Shown here one piece after another: positions 55,641 through 64,000 of a DNA stretch of 64,000 bases (position 1 is its first letter; the number at the start of each line of letters is the position of its first letter). Source of the DNA: Nocardia sp. NBC_00403 (lineage in GTDB: Bacteria > Actinomycetota > Actinomycetes > Mycobacteriales > Mycobacteriaceae); assembly GCF_036046055.1 (NCBI RefSeq), contig NZ_CP107939.1, forward strand, positions 4,030,001 through 4,094,000, read 5' to 3'. Made by a program: the position numbers and the translations under genes. Below the pieces are notes generated by a model. That model ran no database searches and was not told the origin of the DNA. It was given only the letters and a program-made list of their open reading frames with translations.

Positions 55641-56054
55641 GTGATCCCCGGCAAGTGGCTGGTTTCCGGCGATACGGATGACCAGACCACTCTTCTTGTT
55701 CACCCGCTCAGCCTCAGCGCCTTGCACGGCTCAGGACCATGGCCCCGGCACTACTCCGATGCGCTACCGGTGCTGATGCAAACCATCACGAGGTTGCTGA
55801 AAGATCCACCGCCGGAACTGGATTGGCCATCCGGCGAGGTCGCCGGTCTGGCCAGGAATTACTCGGCGCTGTTCGTGCGCACCGAATGGTCCGATGAGGT
55901 CGAGGCCAGACTTGCCGAACCGGATGCTGAATTCGGTTTCAACCGATACACGCACCGCTACCACCCCGCCCGAATCCCCATCGACGAGCTGCACGAAGCC
56001 GCGGCCACGTACCGATCCACCGGCGAGACCGGATTTCACCATGGCCATCAATAA
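55641..56054 (+). CDS. Hypothetical protein
   Basis: About 137 aa from a GTG at 55641. Contains HGSGPWPRHYSDALPVLMQT and FGFNRYTHRYHPARIPIDEL. No domain recognised. Its 3' end overlaps the next gene by 14 nt, suggesting an operon of two unknown genes. The start is uncertain; the frame is open to 55488. Confidence 0.55.
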   Translation: MIPGKWLVSGDTDDQTTLLVHPLSLSALHGSGPWPRHYSDALPVLMQTITRLLKDPPPELDWPSGEVAGLARNYSALFVRTEWSDEVEARLAEPDAEFGFNRYTHRYHPARIPIDELHEAAATYRSTGETGFHHGHQ

Positions 56055-56529
56055 GATCCAGTTCGACAGACAAGTCCAGTTCCCCCGCCCACGCCGCTGG
56101 CTCCTCGCCGGAATCCTTCCGATCATGCAACGTGACCGGATCATCCCACGTATCGACGGCGTGCCACTCACCGATCTGATCGACAGATTCGAGCTCGACG
56201 CAGGTATGCAGCCCGCAGGTGGGGCATACGGTGGCCTCATCCCGGCGCACTCTCGGTCCCTGCAGATGGACGACCACTTCCACGGAAGGTCAACCATGGC
56301 AACGGGATCGAAGACACCCGTGCTCGTATGTGAATGCGGTGAGTGGGGCTGCTGGCCACTCCTGGCCGAGATCACCGTCACCGACGACCTCGTGATCTGG
56401 GATTGCTCCGAACAACCAGGTCGCCGAACACGCGACTATGGCGCGTTCGGTCCATTCCGGTTCGACCGCAACCAATACGACGACGCTCTGCGGGACCTGA
56501 GTAGGCCAATCAGCTCAGGGATCGCGTGA
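56041..56529 (+). CDS. Hypothetical protein with Cys pair
   Basis: 162 aa. FDRQVQFPRPRRWLLAGILP is followed by VLVCECGEWGCWPLLAEITV (CxCxxxxC, possibly metal-binding) and FGPFRFDRNQYDDALRDLSR. I recognise no family. It overlaps the upstream gene by 14 nt and the convergent small ORF by 20 nt. Confidence 0.55.
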   Translation: MAINKIQFDRQVQFPRPRRWLLAGILPIMQRDRIIPRIDGVPLTDLIDRFELDAGMQPAGGAYGGLIPAHSRSLQMDDHFHGRSTMATGSKTPVLVCECGEWGCWPLLAEITVTDDLVIWDCSEQPGRRTRDYGAFGPFRFDRNQYDDALRDLSRPISSGIA

Positions 56530-56704
56530 ACACGATTCGCCGCATGTCTCGCTGCTCGCATCTCGCAATGCACTCACATGCCGCTGCGCGGGCCGCTTCA
56601 TCGGTAAGCAGCTCGCGATACCAGATCCGCTGTGTGGGACCGATCTTGAAAGCGGAGCAGCAGCCATTCGTGCCGGCAGTCAGCCAGGACTCCCGGCACC
56701 GCAC
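56510..56704 (-). CDS. Small Cys-rich protein, unknown
   Basis: 64 aa. MRCRESWLTAGTNGCCSAFK and AARAAACECIARCEQRDMRR have many Cys. Possibly a truncated metal-binding protein; the frame may start upstream at a GTG. It overlaps the 3' end of the convergent gene. Low certainty. Confidence 0.35.
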   Translation of the reverse strand: MRCRESWLTAGTNGCCSAFKIGPTQRIWYRELLTDEAARAAACECIARCEQRDMRRIVFTRSLS

Positions 56705-56880
56705 CAGCTCACAGGCCGCTGGATGTCGCAGTTCGAGCCATCAACCGAACCGATTGTGCGAGACATACTTTCCGTAATCGGAAATTTATTATTGTGTGAT
56801 ATGGTAAAAGCGAAATCGAATTTCCTTGTCTAGTATCGGTATTCCTGTTGGAACTGCTGTGGCGATGACTGGAGAATTCG

Positions 56881-57720
56881 ATGGAAAAAGTTCCGAGCCG
56901 GACCGCGATGATGGCGGCGGCCGGTCGTGCGGCGCACCTGATCGTCGATCGCGAGCCGCATCTGTTCCAGGACACTGTCGCGGAGGCGCTGCTCGGCGCG
57001 CGCGCCGCCGAACTCGTCGGCTATCACCGCAAGTTCGGCGATCACCCGATACTCAGCGGCACTCGTACCCAGGTCAACATCCGCAGTCGTTACACCGAGG
57101 ACCGATTGTCGGCCAGCTTCACTCAATACGTGATTCTCGGCGCGGGTCTGGACACTTTCGCCTACCGCTCACCGCTGGCCCGAGCGATCGCAGTCTATGA
57201 GGTCGACCATCCTGCTACCCAGAGCTGGAAGCAGGAGTTGCTGACAGCCGCGGGACTGGATACCGCAGCGGTGGAATTCGTCGGAGTGGACTTCGAAGTG
57301 GCCGATCTTGCCGCCGGGTTGGTTGCGCACGGATTCGCCCCGGATCAGCAAGCATTGGTGAGCTGGCTCGGCGTATCCATGTACCTGACCGAGTCCGCGA
57401 TAGCAGCGACACTCGTCTCGCTGGGCCAGCTCGCTCCGGGCACCGAGCTCATCATGGAATACGCACTCCCGCCCGAACTACGTGACGAACCAGGCCGCGT
57501 CTACGCGGAATTCGCACTCGGGGCCACCGCGCAACAGGGCGAGCCGTGGCTCAGCGTCTTCACACCGGAGCAGCTGACACTATTGCTCGAACGCCATGGT
57601 TTCGCAGTGGCCGAACACGTTTCACAACGCGAGGCCGTCGATGCAGCACTCTGGCAGCGCCGGGATGCACTGCACCCCGCCGATCTGTGCCGACTCGTGC
57701 GGGCAACTGTCCGACAATGA
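56881..57720 (+). CDS. SAM-dependent methyltransferase (mycobacterial TIGR00027/PPM1-like family)
   Basis: 279 aa. The SAM site is YVILGAGLDTFAYRSPLARA (GxGLDT), with the following acidic residue in VYEVDHPATQSWKQELL. EFVGVDFEVADLAAGL and VSWLGVSMYLTESAI are typical of the family, which is greatly expanded in mycobacteria and Nocardia. It methylates a small molecule or cofactor of unknown identity in the cytosol. The ~80 bp upstream (56,770-56,850) is strikingly AT-rich and probably holds the promoter. Confidence 0.88.
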   Translation: MEKVPSRTAMMAAAGRAAHLIVDREPHLFQDTVAEALLGARAAELVGYHRKFGDHPILSGTRTQVNIRSRYTEDRLSASFTQYVILGAGLDTFAYRSPLARAIAVYEVDHPATQSWKQELLTAAGLDTAAVEFVGVDFEVADLAAGLVAHGFAPDQQALVSWLGVSMYLTESAIAATLVSLGQLAPGTELIMEYALPPELRDEPGRVYAEFALGATAQQGEPWLSVFTPEQLTLLLERHGFAVAEHVSQREAVDAALWQRRDALHPADLCRLVRATVRQ

Positions 57721-57859
57721 GCCGAACCAGCCAGGCACGAGCCCAGGCGAGAGTTTGACGACCAGGCCGTGCGGAGCCGACAGCACTCCATTCTCGGCCA
57801 GGGTTGGCGAAATCGCCGTGTGTGCTTCGGGGCGCTTCGTTAGAGCTGAAAGACGCCCT

Positions 57860-57940
57860 GTCATGCCGCTGGGCGGGCGACTGGGGAATGAGACGCAATG
57901 CGGTTCCGGACATCCCATAATGCCGAGTTGAGTGCGATTC
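57860..57940 (+). repeat. Dispersed intergenic repeat, copy C
   Basis: CATGCCGCTGGGCGG at the left and AATGCCGAGTTGAGTGCG at the right, with a divergent middle. It lies upstream of the hypothetical gene at 58003. Confidence 0.55.
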
Positions 57941-58002
57941 GAGACAGCAGTCGCCGGCAGTCTGGGGTCGCCTCTCGGCGCCTGGTCTGGCACGCTGCTC
58001 GG

Positions 58003-58323
58003 GTGACGCATGAAGTTCTACGAGGTTTGGCGTGGCCATATCCAGATGGCCAGTTCCCGCAGCACTTGGGTGTAGTGGTTCAACGGACCGTGCTAGAGGG
58101 GGCAGAGCTTGCCAGGCTCGTCACGCACTGGGATGACGGCGACTGGACCATTGCCGACGGTGTGAATGACCCAAATGGGAACGCTGCGCTGGTTTGTATC
58201 GAGCATATGGTGGCGGCAGATGCCGACCTCGCGTCCTTGGCGACGATGCCGCCCGGGACTCAGGCATGGCGATCGACATCTGAGGAACCTTGGACCTTCG
58301 AGAAGCATGAGTACGGCGACTAG
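58003..58323 (+). CDS. Hypothetical protein
   Basis: 106 aa from a GTG at 58003. Contains VQRTVLEGAELARLVTHWDD and WTIADGVNDPNGNAALVCIE. No family recognised. A copy of the dispersed intergenic repeat lies ~70 nt upstream. Followed by a convergent terminator. Confidence 0.5.
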   Translation: MTHEVLRGLAWPYPDGQFPQHLGVVVQRTVLEGAELARLVTHWDDGDWTIADGVNDPNGNAALVCIEHMVAADADLASLATMPPGTQAWRSTSEEPWTFEKHEYGD

Positions 58324-58350
58324 ATAAACATCCGGTAATGCCGCTGATCG

Positions 58351-58371
58351 CGCTGACCGAACCGGTCAGCG
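58351..58371. terminator. Terminator between convergent genes
   Basis: CGCTGACC, GAACC, GGTCAGCG: an 8-bp stem with a 5-nt loop between the hypothetical gene (+) and the lipoprotein (-). Confidence 0.6.
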
Positions 58372-58380
58372 TGTGATCGC

Positions 58381-58866
58381 TTACGGGATGCAGTCGTAGC
58401 CGTTGACGTAGGCCGGAGCATTCGCGATGTTGCCGGAGATGGTGACGAACTCGTTGGGTTTGCCGTCGAGGCCAATGAGCGCTGGAGGTTGCTTTCCGCA
58501 GTTGTAAGTGATCGGTGTCGGGCTGCGTTGGGTGATCTGCCAGGGACCTCTCATCGTGTTGTCTTGTCCGACAGTGCCTTCAGTAGGTTGGCAGTCGCCT
58601 CGGCCGGTGATCACGACGGTGTCTCCATCCTTGTACCCCAGCGGTGGCACGACGATGGCCTCATCGCATACGTACGTGGGGATGTGGGCGGGTCCGGCGT
58701 AGCTGTCGTCGGCTGGCGCGGTCGCGGTGGTGGTTGGTGCGCCAAACTTGGCCGCGGTCGTCGTCGTGGATATCGGGGCTGCTATCGGTGAGGTGCTGGG
58801 ATGCGTCGAGCAGCCGGTGAGCGCGACCGCGAGTAGGCCGAGGGCGAGGTAGGCGGGTTTGGTCAC
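58381..58866 (-). CDS. Lipoprotein, unknown function
   Basis: 161 aa. Signal peptide with lipobox: TKPAYLALGLLAVALTGCST (LTGC). A Thr/Ser/Ala/Pro-rich linker follows, then a folded domain with DEAIVVPPLGYKDGDTVVIT and four further Cys that may form disulfides. It would be anchored in the cell membrane facing the wall. No family assigned. Confidence 0.7.
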   Translation of the reverse strand: MTKPAYLALGLLAVALTGCSTHPSTSPIAAPISTTTTAAKFGAPTTTATAPADDSYAGPAHIPTYVCDEAIVVPPLGYKDGDTVVITGRGDCQPTEGTVGQDNTMRGPWQITQRSPTPITYNCGKQPPALIGLDGKPNEFVTISGNIANAPAYVNGYDCIP

Positions 58867-59107
58867 GAGGTGGTACCCCTGTCGTTGAGTGCGAATGCCG
58901 GGCGATGCTAATCGAGGCCGTCACAAAATCCCATGTCTGTTAGAAGGTTGCCGGTTCGGTGACCGATTCCGATTGCCCAGCTCTGCCGCCGCGCCGATCA
59001 CGGTTCGGTACCTGCCAGCCCTTGCCGGCACAAGCTTTGGCTGGCAGTAGCGTCCACTCATGCCGCCACCAGGGTGCAATTGCCTGGTCTTCTCGGCATC
59101 GTGGGGC

Positions 59108-60175
59108 ATGGGTGCCTCATCGGATATCGACGTCACCTTCGCCGGTGACGATCTCGTACTGCGGCTGGCCTGCGCGGCCTATCTGGCTCGATTCACGGGG
59201 AGCTCTCGTACACACTGCGGATCCGACCTACGCCTGTACTTCCGCTGGTGCACCGAACACCACCTCCTGCCGCTAGCAGTGGTTCGGACCGAGATCGAAC
59301 GGTACGTGCGATGGATGCAAGAGACCCGCCGGTACAAACCCTCCACCGTCGCCCGCCGCACCGCAGTAGTGACCGGGTTCTACCGCACCTGCGTCATCGA
59401 CGGCGTCATAGACCACTCGTCGGCCGAGTACGTCCGCCGCCCCCGAGTATCGAACGAGTCACCGACACTGGGACTCTCACACCTGCAGTTCGAAGCACTG
59501 CTCACCGCGGCTCGTGATTCAGCCAACCGGTTCGACTTCGCGCTCGTAGCGATGCTCGGGCTGCTCGGGTTGAGGATCTTCGAGGCATGTAAGTCCGATG
59601 CCGACGATATCGGCGAAGAACACGGCCACCGCGTACTGCGGGTCGTCGGCAAGGGCTCGAAGCTCGTCCTGATCCTGTTACCGCCAGCGGTCGGGCGAGC
59701 CATCGACCGCGCTACTGGCGCCCGCGACCACGGACCGATCCTGCTCAACACCCGAGGGCGGCGCATGGATCGTCATTGCGCCACAAGACGGCTGCGGCGC
59801 CTGGCCCAGGATTCAGCGATGCGCCTGCCACGCATGCACCCGCACATGCTGCGCCACACCTTCGTCACCACCATGCTCGACGCCGGAGTCGACCTACGCG
59901 ATGTTCAGATCGCTGCTCGCCACGCCGACCCGCGCACCACCATGCGCTACGACCGCACCCGCACGAACCTCGACCGCCACCCAACTACATCCTCGCCGCC
60001 TACATGGCCTCAGGCACATGACAACTCAACACACGCACCTGCCGATGAGCGGTCGAATCGGCCCTTTGATCCCTGGGTTCACGCAGCAGAACTGGCACTG
60101 GCAGGGGCGTGCGTCGGTGTGTCCGAGAATAGGCTTCGGGCAAAGATGAGCAGGACCATTACACCCGAGCGTTAG
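59108..60175 (+). CDS. Tyrosine recombinase/integrase, frameshifted near its C-terminus
   Basis: About 355 aa. Core-binding domain IERYVRWMQETRRYKPSTVA; catalytic Arg in MLGLLGLRIFEACKSD, Lys in VVGKGSKLVLILL, His-x-x-Arg in HPHMLRHTFVTTMLDAG, His/Tyr in ARHADPRTTMRYDRTR. After LDRHP the frame runs into non-conserved residues; another frame reads NYILAAYMASGT and stops at 60,021, the expected ending. The shift lies near 59,985 in CCACCC. All catalytic residues precede it. No att repeat identified beside it. Confidence 0.75.
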   Translation: MGASSDIDVTFAGDDLVLRLACAAYLARFTGSSRTHCGSDLRLYFRWCTEHHLLPLAVVRTEIERYVRWMQETRRYKPSTVARRTAVVTGFYRTCVIDGVIDHSSAEYVRRPRVSNESPTLGLSHLQFEALLTAARDSANRFDFALVAMLGLLGLRIFEACKSDADDIGEEHGHRVLRVVGKGSKLVLILLPPAVGRAIDRATGARDHGPILLNTRGRRMDRHCATRRLRRLAQDSAMRLPRMHPHMLRHTFVTTMLDAGVDLRDVQIAARHADPRTTMRYDRTRTNLDRHPTTSSPPTWPQAHDNSTHAPADERSNRPFDPWVHAAELALAGACVGVSENRLRAKMSRTITPER

Positions 60176-60179
60176 TGCG

Positions 60180-60851
60180 TCAGGGTATGTGGTTGACCAG
60201 GGAGTTGGCGATGCGCTGGGCATCGTCGCAGGAGTTGAATCCGTCGGTGCCGCCCTGAGGGTTCCAGATTCGTGACGCCAAGAGCAAAATGTCACCACCG
60301 AAAGACGCTGGTACCGCGATGTAGCACCCGAGCTTGTGAGTGTCTTGCGCCGCACGGAATTGCTGAGATTTACGGCCGGCCACCGTGACCGAACTGAAGT
60401 CGACGTACTTACCGGTCTGGCGCAGCTCACCTACCGGCATGCCGTAGGCCGTGACGTAGAACTCGAGCGCGTTGTCGGCGGTCTTCCATTTGCAGGACTT
60501 CTCGGTGGGGAAGCCGGGATTCGAGATCGGTTGCTCGCTGGCGACGTTCAAGCCCGCACTCGCGAGCGCGGAATCGGGAGTGTCACAAGGGTTCCAGCTG
60601 CCGGCGGGCCGATCCGTGTCGGTGCCCGGCGCCGCCGTCGTGGACTCGGACGCGACGGTCGTCGCCGGGGCTGGAACCGATGTCGGCGCCGCTGTGGTCG
60701 CGGTGACTGCATTGGCCGAGGTGACCGTGTTGTTCGGGGTGCTCGGCGCGGACGTGCTGTCGTTCGAGGCGGGACCACATCCGGCAAGCAGCAGTGCGGC
60801 ACCGAGTGCCATCGTTGCGACGCTGATCGATCGCGTTGTCGTACGACTCAT
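60180..60851 (-). CDS. DUF3558-type lipoprotein
   Basis: 223 aa from the ATG at 60851. Lipobox SVATMALGAALLLAGCGPAS; a long Thr/Ala/Ser/Pro linker (~residues 25-85); then the domain SWNPCDTPDSALASAGLNVA, KSCKWKTADNALEFYV and LGCYIAVPASFGGDILLL with conserved Cys, typical of DUF3558 lipoproteins of mycobacteria and Nocardia. Envelope-anchored; function unknown. Confidence 0.8.
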   Translation of the reverse strand: MSRTTTRSISVATMALGAALLLAGCGPASNDSTSAPSTPNNTVTSANAVTATTAAPTSVPAPATTVASESTTAAPGTDTDRPAGSWNPCDTPDSALASAGLNVASEQPISNPGFPTEKSCKWKTADNALEFYVTAYGMPVGELRQTGKYVDFSSVTVAGRKSQQFRAAQDTHKLGCYIAVPASFGGDILLLASRIWNPQGGTDGFNSCDDAQRIANSLVNHIP

Positions 60852-61117
60852 GAATGCATATTCGCGCCTCGGAAACAGGTTGTTACACAGGATCATTGCA
60901 GAGCTGAAGACATCAGAAAGTCAGCGGTCCACGTGTTCCGCCGCCAAAAGGTGCTGATCATCTCCGATTAGCCGGCTATCTGCGCGCCGCTTACGGGTCG
61001 AGCCGAGCAGATCGGACCGCAGCCTGCCGAACGTACGCAAAAGCCGAGTTGAGTGCACAACTGGCGACTTCGGCCGTGCTTGGACGGTAGCCCTTCCTGA
61101 TCCAGGGTGCTCGAAGC

Positions 61118-61669
61118 TCAGAGCTGACCGGTGGTTTGTCGGGAGAGGAACAGCTGACGTTTTTCCCGATCGACATGGGTGACAACGACCATGACATCGT
61201 CCCCGATCTGGACGACATCGTCCGGCGTCAGGGTGGGGTCTCGGCGATGAATCAGCCCCTCGATCCCATCCGCCACTTGGACAAAGACGCCGAACGGCAC
61301 CAGCTTGGTGACGTGCCCATGTAGTTCTCTGCCGACGGTGGTGCACTCGGCAAAGGCATGGAAGGGGTCGGGCTGCATTGCTCGCAGAGACAGCCTGGCC
61401 TCGGCATTCCAGGTGTCGAACTGCAGGAATTCACCGGAAACGCGCTGCCCGACCTGAACAACGTCGGAAGCCGCTTCGAAACGTCTCCAGGACAATTCTG
61501 GGATCGTGATGAACCCGACGCCCGGGTAGAGCGGATGCGGGGGGCCATCATCCAACGCCACGAACACGCCGAACGATTCAATCGCTGTGACGGTGCCGGA
61601 AAGGATCTCGCCGAGCCGCAATGACCCCAGGAACGCCCACAGTTCGGGGCTCTCGGCCCGCCAGTCCAT
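61118..61669 (-). CDS. S1 RNA-binding-domain protein
   Basis: 183 aa with two S1 folds: LGEILSGTVTAIESFGVFVA (residues ~19-38) with VGFITIPELSW, and GRELHGHVTKLVPFGVFVQV with IEGLIHRRD and VVVTHVDREKRQLFLSRQ. It binds RNA or acts as an S1 homologue regulator in the cytosol. Small free-standing two-S1 proteins are common in actinomycetes. Confidence 0.78.
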   Translation of the reverse strand: MDWRAESPELWAFLGSLRLGEILSGTVTAIESFGVFVALDDGPPHPLYPGVGFITIPELSWRRFEAASDVVQVGQRVSGEFLQFDTWNAEARLSLRAMQPDPFHAFAECTTVGRELHGHVTKLVPFGVFVQVADGIEGLIHRRDPTLTPDDVVQIGDDVMVVVTHVDREKRQLFLSRQTTGQL

Positions 61670-61749
61670 CTGTCCAGCCTTTCATGACACGCTCAGCCCG
61701 CTCAACTACCCGGCGGAACGTCGCGCCATGGCAGTCGAGTAGCGCCGGA

Positions 61750-61815
61750 ACGTACGCTCATGCCGCTGGGCGCGTGGTCGTGAACGTCCGCATCTGCCGA
61801 TTCCGCGATGTTTCA
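61750..61815 (+). repeat. Dispersed intergenic repeat, copy E (best-preserved half with copy B)
   Basis: CATGCCGCTGGGCGCG, TGGTCGTGAACGTCCGCATC and TGCCG. The same blocks occur near 53,443, 55,440, 57,860 and 61,021 in varying combinations. All lie between genes. Confidence 0.6.
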
Positions 61816-61905
61816 ACGGCGGGTTCTCCCGACAGCAACGGTTACCGTTCCAGTGCGTCGGAACTGGCTCGCGACAAATAGCCAGCTGCACCCCAGGATG
61901 AGAGC

Positions 61906-62547
61906 ATGATCGAAACCACGGCGGTGTTGGGAGTGGCCGCGACCGAGTTGGGAATGGTGCTGACGCCGGGCCCGAACATGATGTATCTGGTGTCGCGCAC
62001 CATATCGCAGGGACGGCGAGCGGGTCTGGTATCGCTATCGGGTGTGGCCGTCGGGTTCATGGTGTATCTCGTGGCCGCCACCGTCGGGATAACCGCGATC
62101 TTCGCGGTGGTGCCGGGGTTGTATCTGAGCATGAAGCTGGTCGGCGCAGCTTATCTGGCGTACTTGGCGTGGAAGACGTTGCGCGGCGGAATCTCTGTGT
62201 TCGAGCCCTCCGATCTGCCCGCCGACTCCACGCGCAGGCTCTTCAGCATGGGGCTGGTCACCAACCTGCTCAATCCCAAGATCGCGATCATCTACATGGC
62301 GTTGATCCCGCAGTTCGTGACCCCAGAACAGGGGCGAGTCTGGTTGCAGAGCCTGCTGCTGGGCGCAGTGCAGATCGGTATCGCGCTGACGGTCAACGGC
62401 TTGATCGTGCTGGGAGCCGCCACAATCGCAGCGTTCCTGACCGGCCGCCCGCTCCGGATGCGGGCACAACGCTGGGTCACCGGCACAATGCTCGGCGTCG
62501 TCGCCGTTCTACTAGCTACCGACCGGACCCGCCCGGTTCCGGCCTAG
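61906..62547 (+). CDS. LysE/RhtB-family amino-acid exporter
   Basis: 213 aa, about six membrane segments. TPGPNMMYLVSRTISQGRRA (the conserved PGPNxx motif), GVAVGFMVYLVAATVGITAI and GLVTNLLNPKIAIIYMALIP (NLLNPK) define the LysE/RhtB family, which exports amino acids or their derivatives through the cytoplasmic membrane. The ATG start is well placed. A copy of the dispersed repeat lies ~100 nt upstream. Confidence 0.85.
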   Translation: MIETTAVLGVAATELGMVLTPGPNMMYLVSRTISQGRRAGLVSLSGVAVGFMVYLVAATVGITAIFAVVPGLYLSMKLVGAAYLAYLAWKTLRGGISVFEPSDLPADSTRRLFSMGLVTNLLNPKIAIIYMALIPQFVTPEQGRVWLQSLLLGAVQIGIALTVNGLIVLGAATIAAFLTGRPLRMRAQRWVTGTMLGVVAVLLATDRTRPVPA

Positions 62548-62600
62548 GCTGACCGACGCGAATAACACGCTGCTGGCAAGTGCGCGGTAATGGCACCCCT

Positions 62601-63762
62601 CTATGTCAAGAGGACGGTTGTTTGGGGCGTAGTCTCGCTGGTGGCGGGTTCGGGAAGTGACTTGTCCGAAGTGTCGATCGTTGGGGTTGAGTCGGCCGCG
62701 CTGGATGTCAGAGACGCCCCCGAATGTCCTCCCGGGCTCGCCCCTGAGCGTTGGTGGGCGTCGCGGAGGAGTTGTTTGCAGACCACGTCGGATAGGTGTC
62801 GTCCGAGGCAGCGTAGTGCTTCCATCGGTGTTTTCCCGGCGGCGAGTTTGCGCCGGTAGTAGGCGCGGCCCGGTGTGTCGTTGCGTAATTGCACGATGGC
62901 CATGATGTGCAGGACCCGGTTGATTCGCCGGTTCCCGGTGCGGGACAAGCGATGTCGTTGGTGGTCGCCGCTGGAGGCATCGATGGGGGCGGTGCCGTTC
63001 CAGGAGGCGGACCGGCCAGCGTTGGGGAACCGGTGGATGTCGCCGAGCAGTCGTGCCGCTCCCGAAGGGCCGATGCCGTAGAGGTTCATCGCGCTGGTGC
63101 CGGTTTCGGCGAGTAGTTCGGTGAGCTGTTTGTCCGCGGTTTTGATTTTCTTGTCCAGCGTAGCGACTTCGGTGATCAGCTCGGATGCGAGCTGGCGGCG
63201 GGTCTTGCCGACCAGGTCGCGTGGCCGCACTCCGGCGAGCAGAGTGCGGGCCTGTCTGGCCGACAGGAATTGTTTGGCGCCACCGGGAATCAGCTCCAGC
63301 AGCAGCCGGTGCAGGCGGCTGACCGTGCTGGTGCGGGCGATGGGCGAGTTCGTCGCGGCGATCGGCCAGCATGCGCAACGCCACCAGGTGATCGTCGGGT
63401 CGCACTCGCAGCAGATCCGAAGTATGCAGGGCCACAAGGGCAATCGAGTGCGTATCGGTGGCGTCGGTCTTACGGCCTTGACCGGTGGAGAACATTCGTG
63501 TCCGGGCCGACAGTTTCGCCGGCACGTCCACCACGGTCTCGCCGTTGGCGATCAACCGTTGCGCCAGGTGCTTGCCGATCCCGTTGCAGCCCTCCACCGC
63601 CCGGACATGATCGCGGTAGCGGCGCCCGAGTGCGAGCATGTCTTTGTAGCCGGGGGTGTCGGTACCGAATCGGCGTTGGCCGAGAACGCATTCGGTGTGA
63701 TCGAGTACTTCGATGGTGGCAGATCGTTTATGCGGATCCATGCCGATAACAACTGGACTCAA
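62601..63762 (-). pseudogene. IS110-family transposase, frameshifted
   Basis: N-terminal RuvC-like part: IGMDPHKRSATIEVLDHTEC (first Asp), VEGCNGIGKHLAQRL, TGQGRKTDATDTHSIALVAL (DATD). After ~63,340 the frame changes and continues ARTSTVSRLHRLLLELIPGG, the C-terminal Ser-containing domain with GIGPSGAARLLGDIHRFPNA, GRSASWNGTAPIDASSGDHQ and INRVLHIMAI. One extra base in CATCGCCC explains the shift. IS110 transposases use DEDD plus Ser chemistry. Start taken at TTG 63762, seven codons before MDPHKR. Confidence 0.8.
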
Positions 63763-64000
63763 CTGATGTCTCCTCACTAACCGCGACAGGGGCAGCGAGG
63801 AGGGCAACGCTACTTCCAGCTGGGCAGACCCCTCTCGAGCCACAACCTGGCCCGATGCCCGGCGGGACGCACGCCAAAAGAGAGTCACACCAAAATATGT
63901 GGTGGACAGCCGAAAAGAGAGCGTCTCGCCGGACAGCTCGACCGAGCATGGCCGGGCGTCGGCCGTGGCACAAGTCTCTAAGTAGCCGAATACCGTGCGT

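Overview
The window is high-GC DNA from an actinobacterium of the Nocardia/Mycobacterium group (Corynebacteriales). Supporting this are the xerD-parA-scpA-scpB-rluB-cmk-der block, DUF3558 and DUF5995 proteins, a mycobacterial-type SAM methyltransferase, an RepSA-type actinomycete integrative element and a type I-E CRISPR repeat of actinobacterial type.

Layout. (1) 1-9.0 kb is a tightly packed, intact core operon for chromosome segregation and ribosome/nucleotide functions. Its genes overlap by 4 nt and it ends in several strong hairpins. (2) 9.4-15.1 kb holds ordinary accessory genes: a DUF998 membrane protein, an L,D-transpeptidase, an NmrA-like oxidoreductase, an AraC regulator, DUF3703 and a thioesterase. 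(3) At 15.17 kb lies tRNA-Pro(GGG), whose 3' half is an attachment site. A 45-46 bp direct repeat of it recurs at 27,989 and 31,747 and divides the next 17 kb into stacked elements. Element 1 (15.2-28.0 kb) is an actinomycete integrative and conjugative element (AICE) with integrase, excisionase, RepSA-like initiator, FtsK-like TraB and spread proteins in one overlapping operon; a divergent regulator-Nudix pair, an HD hydrolase and a McrA-like HNH nuclease follow. Element 2 (28.0-31.8 kb) carries only an integrase, a small HTH protein and a 16-repeat type I-E CRISPR array, with no cas genes. Element 3 is a scrambled remnant: the integrase C-terminus is fused to a Rep fragment.

(4) 32.3-46 kb is a gene graveyard and nesting zone. 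A truncated regulator precedes a phosphotransferase, and fragments of an ATP-dependent ligase and other genes follow. An ISL3-family IS with an 8-bp target duplication has itself been split by a ~4 kb multi-recombinase element carrying a protein-tyrosine phosphatase. Next to it a gene of unknown function sits between inverted IS-like ends. (5) 46-53 kb has a divergent LigA, a DUF5995 gene, a DUF4272 gene, a P-loop kinase, a frameshifted DapA-family gene and a BCCP remnant. (6) 53.5-64 kb has an IS3-family insertion that splits an ORF which can be rejoined exactly, small hypothetical genes, a methyltransferase, two lipoproteins, an integrase, an S1-domain protein, a LysE exporter and a frameshifted IS110 element. 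A dispersed intergenic repeat recurs between 53 and 62 kb.

Nearly all frameshifts I can see fall in mobile or accessory genes, many in G/C runs or short repeats; the core operon has none. The most unusual structure is the array-only CRISPR cassette bounded by tRNA-Pro attachment sites. All family assignments come from reading the sequence by eye, without database searches.
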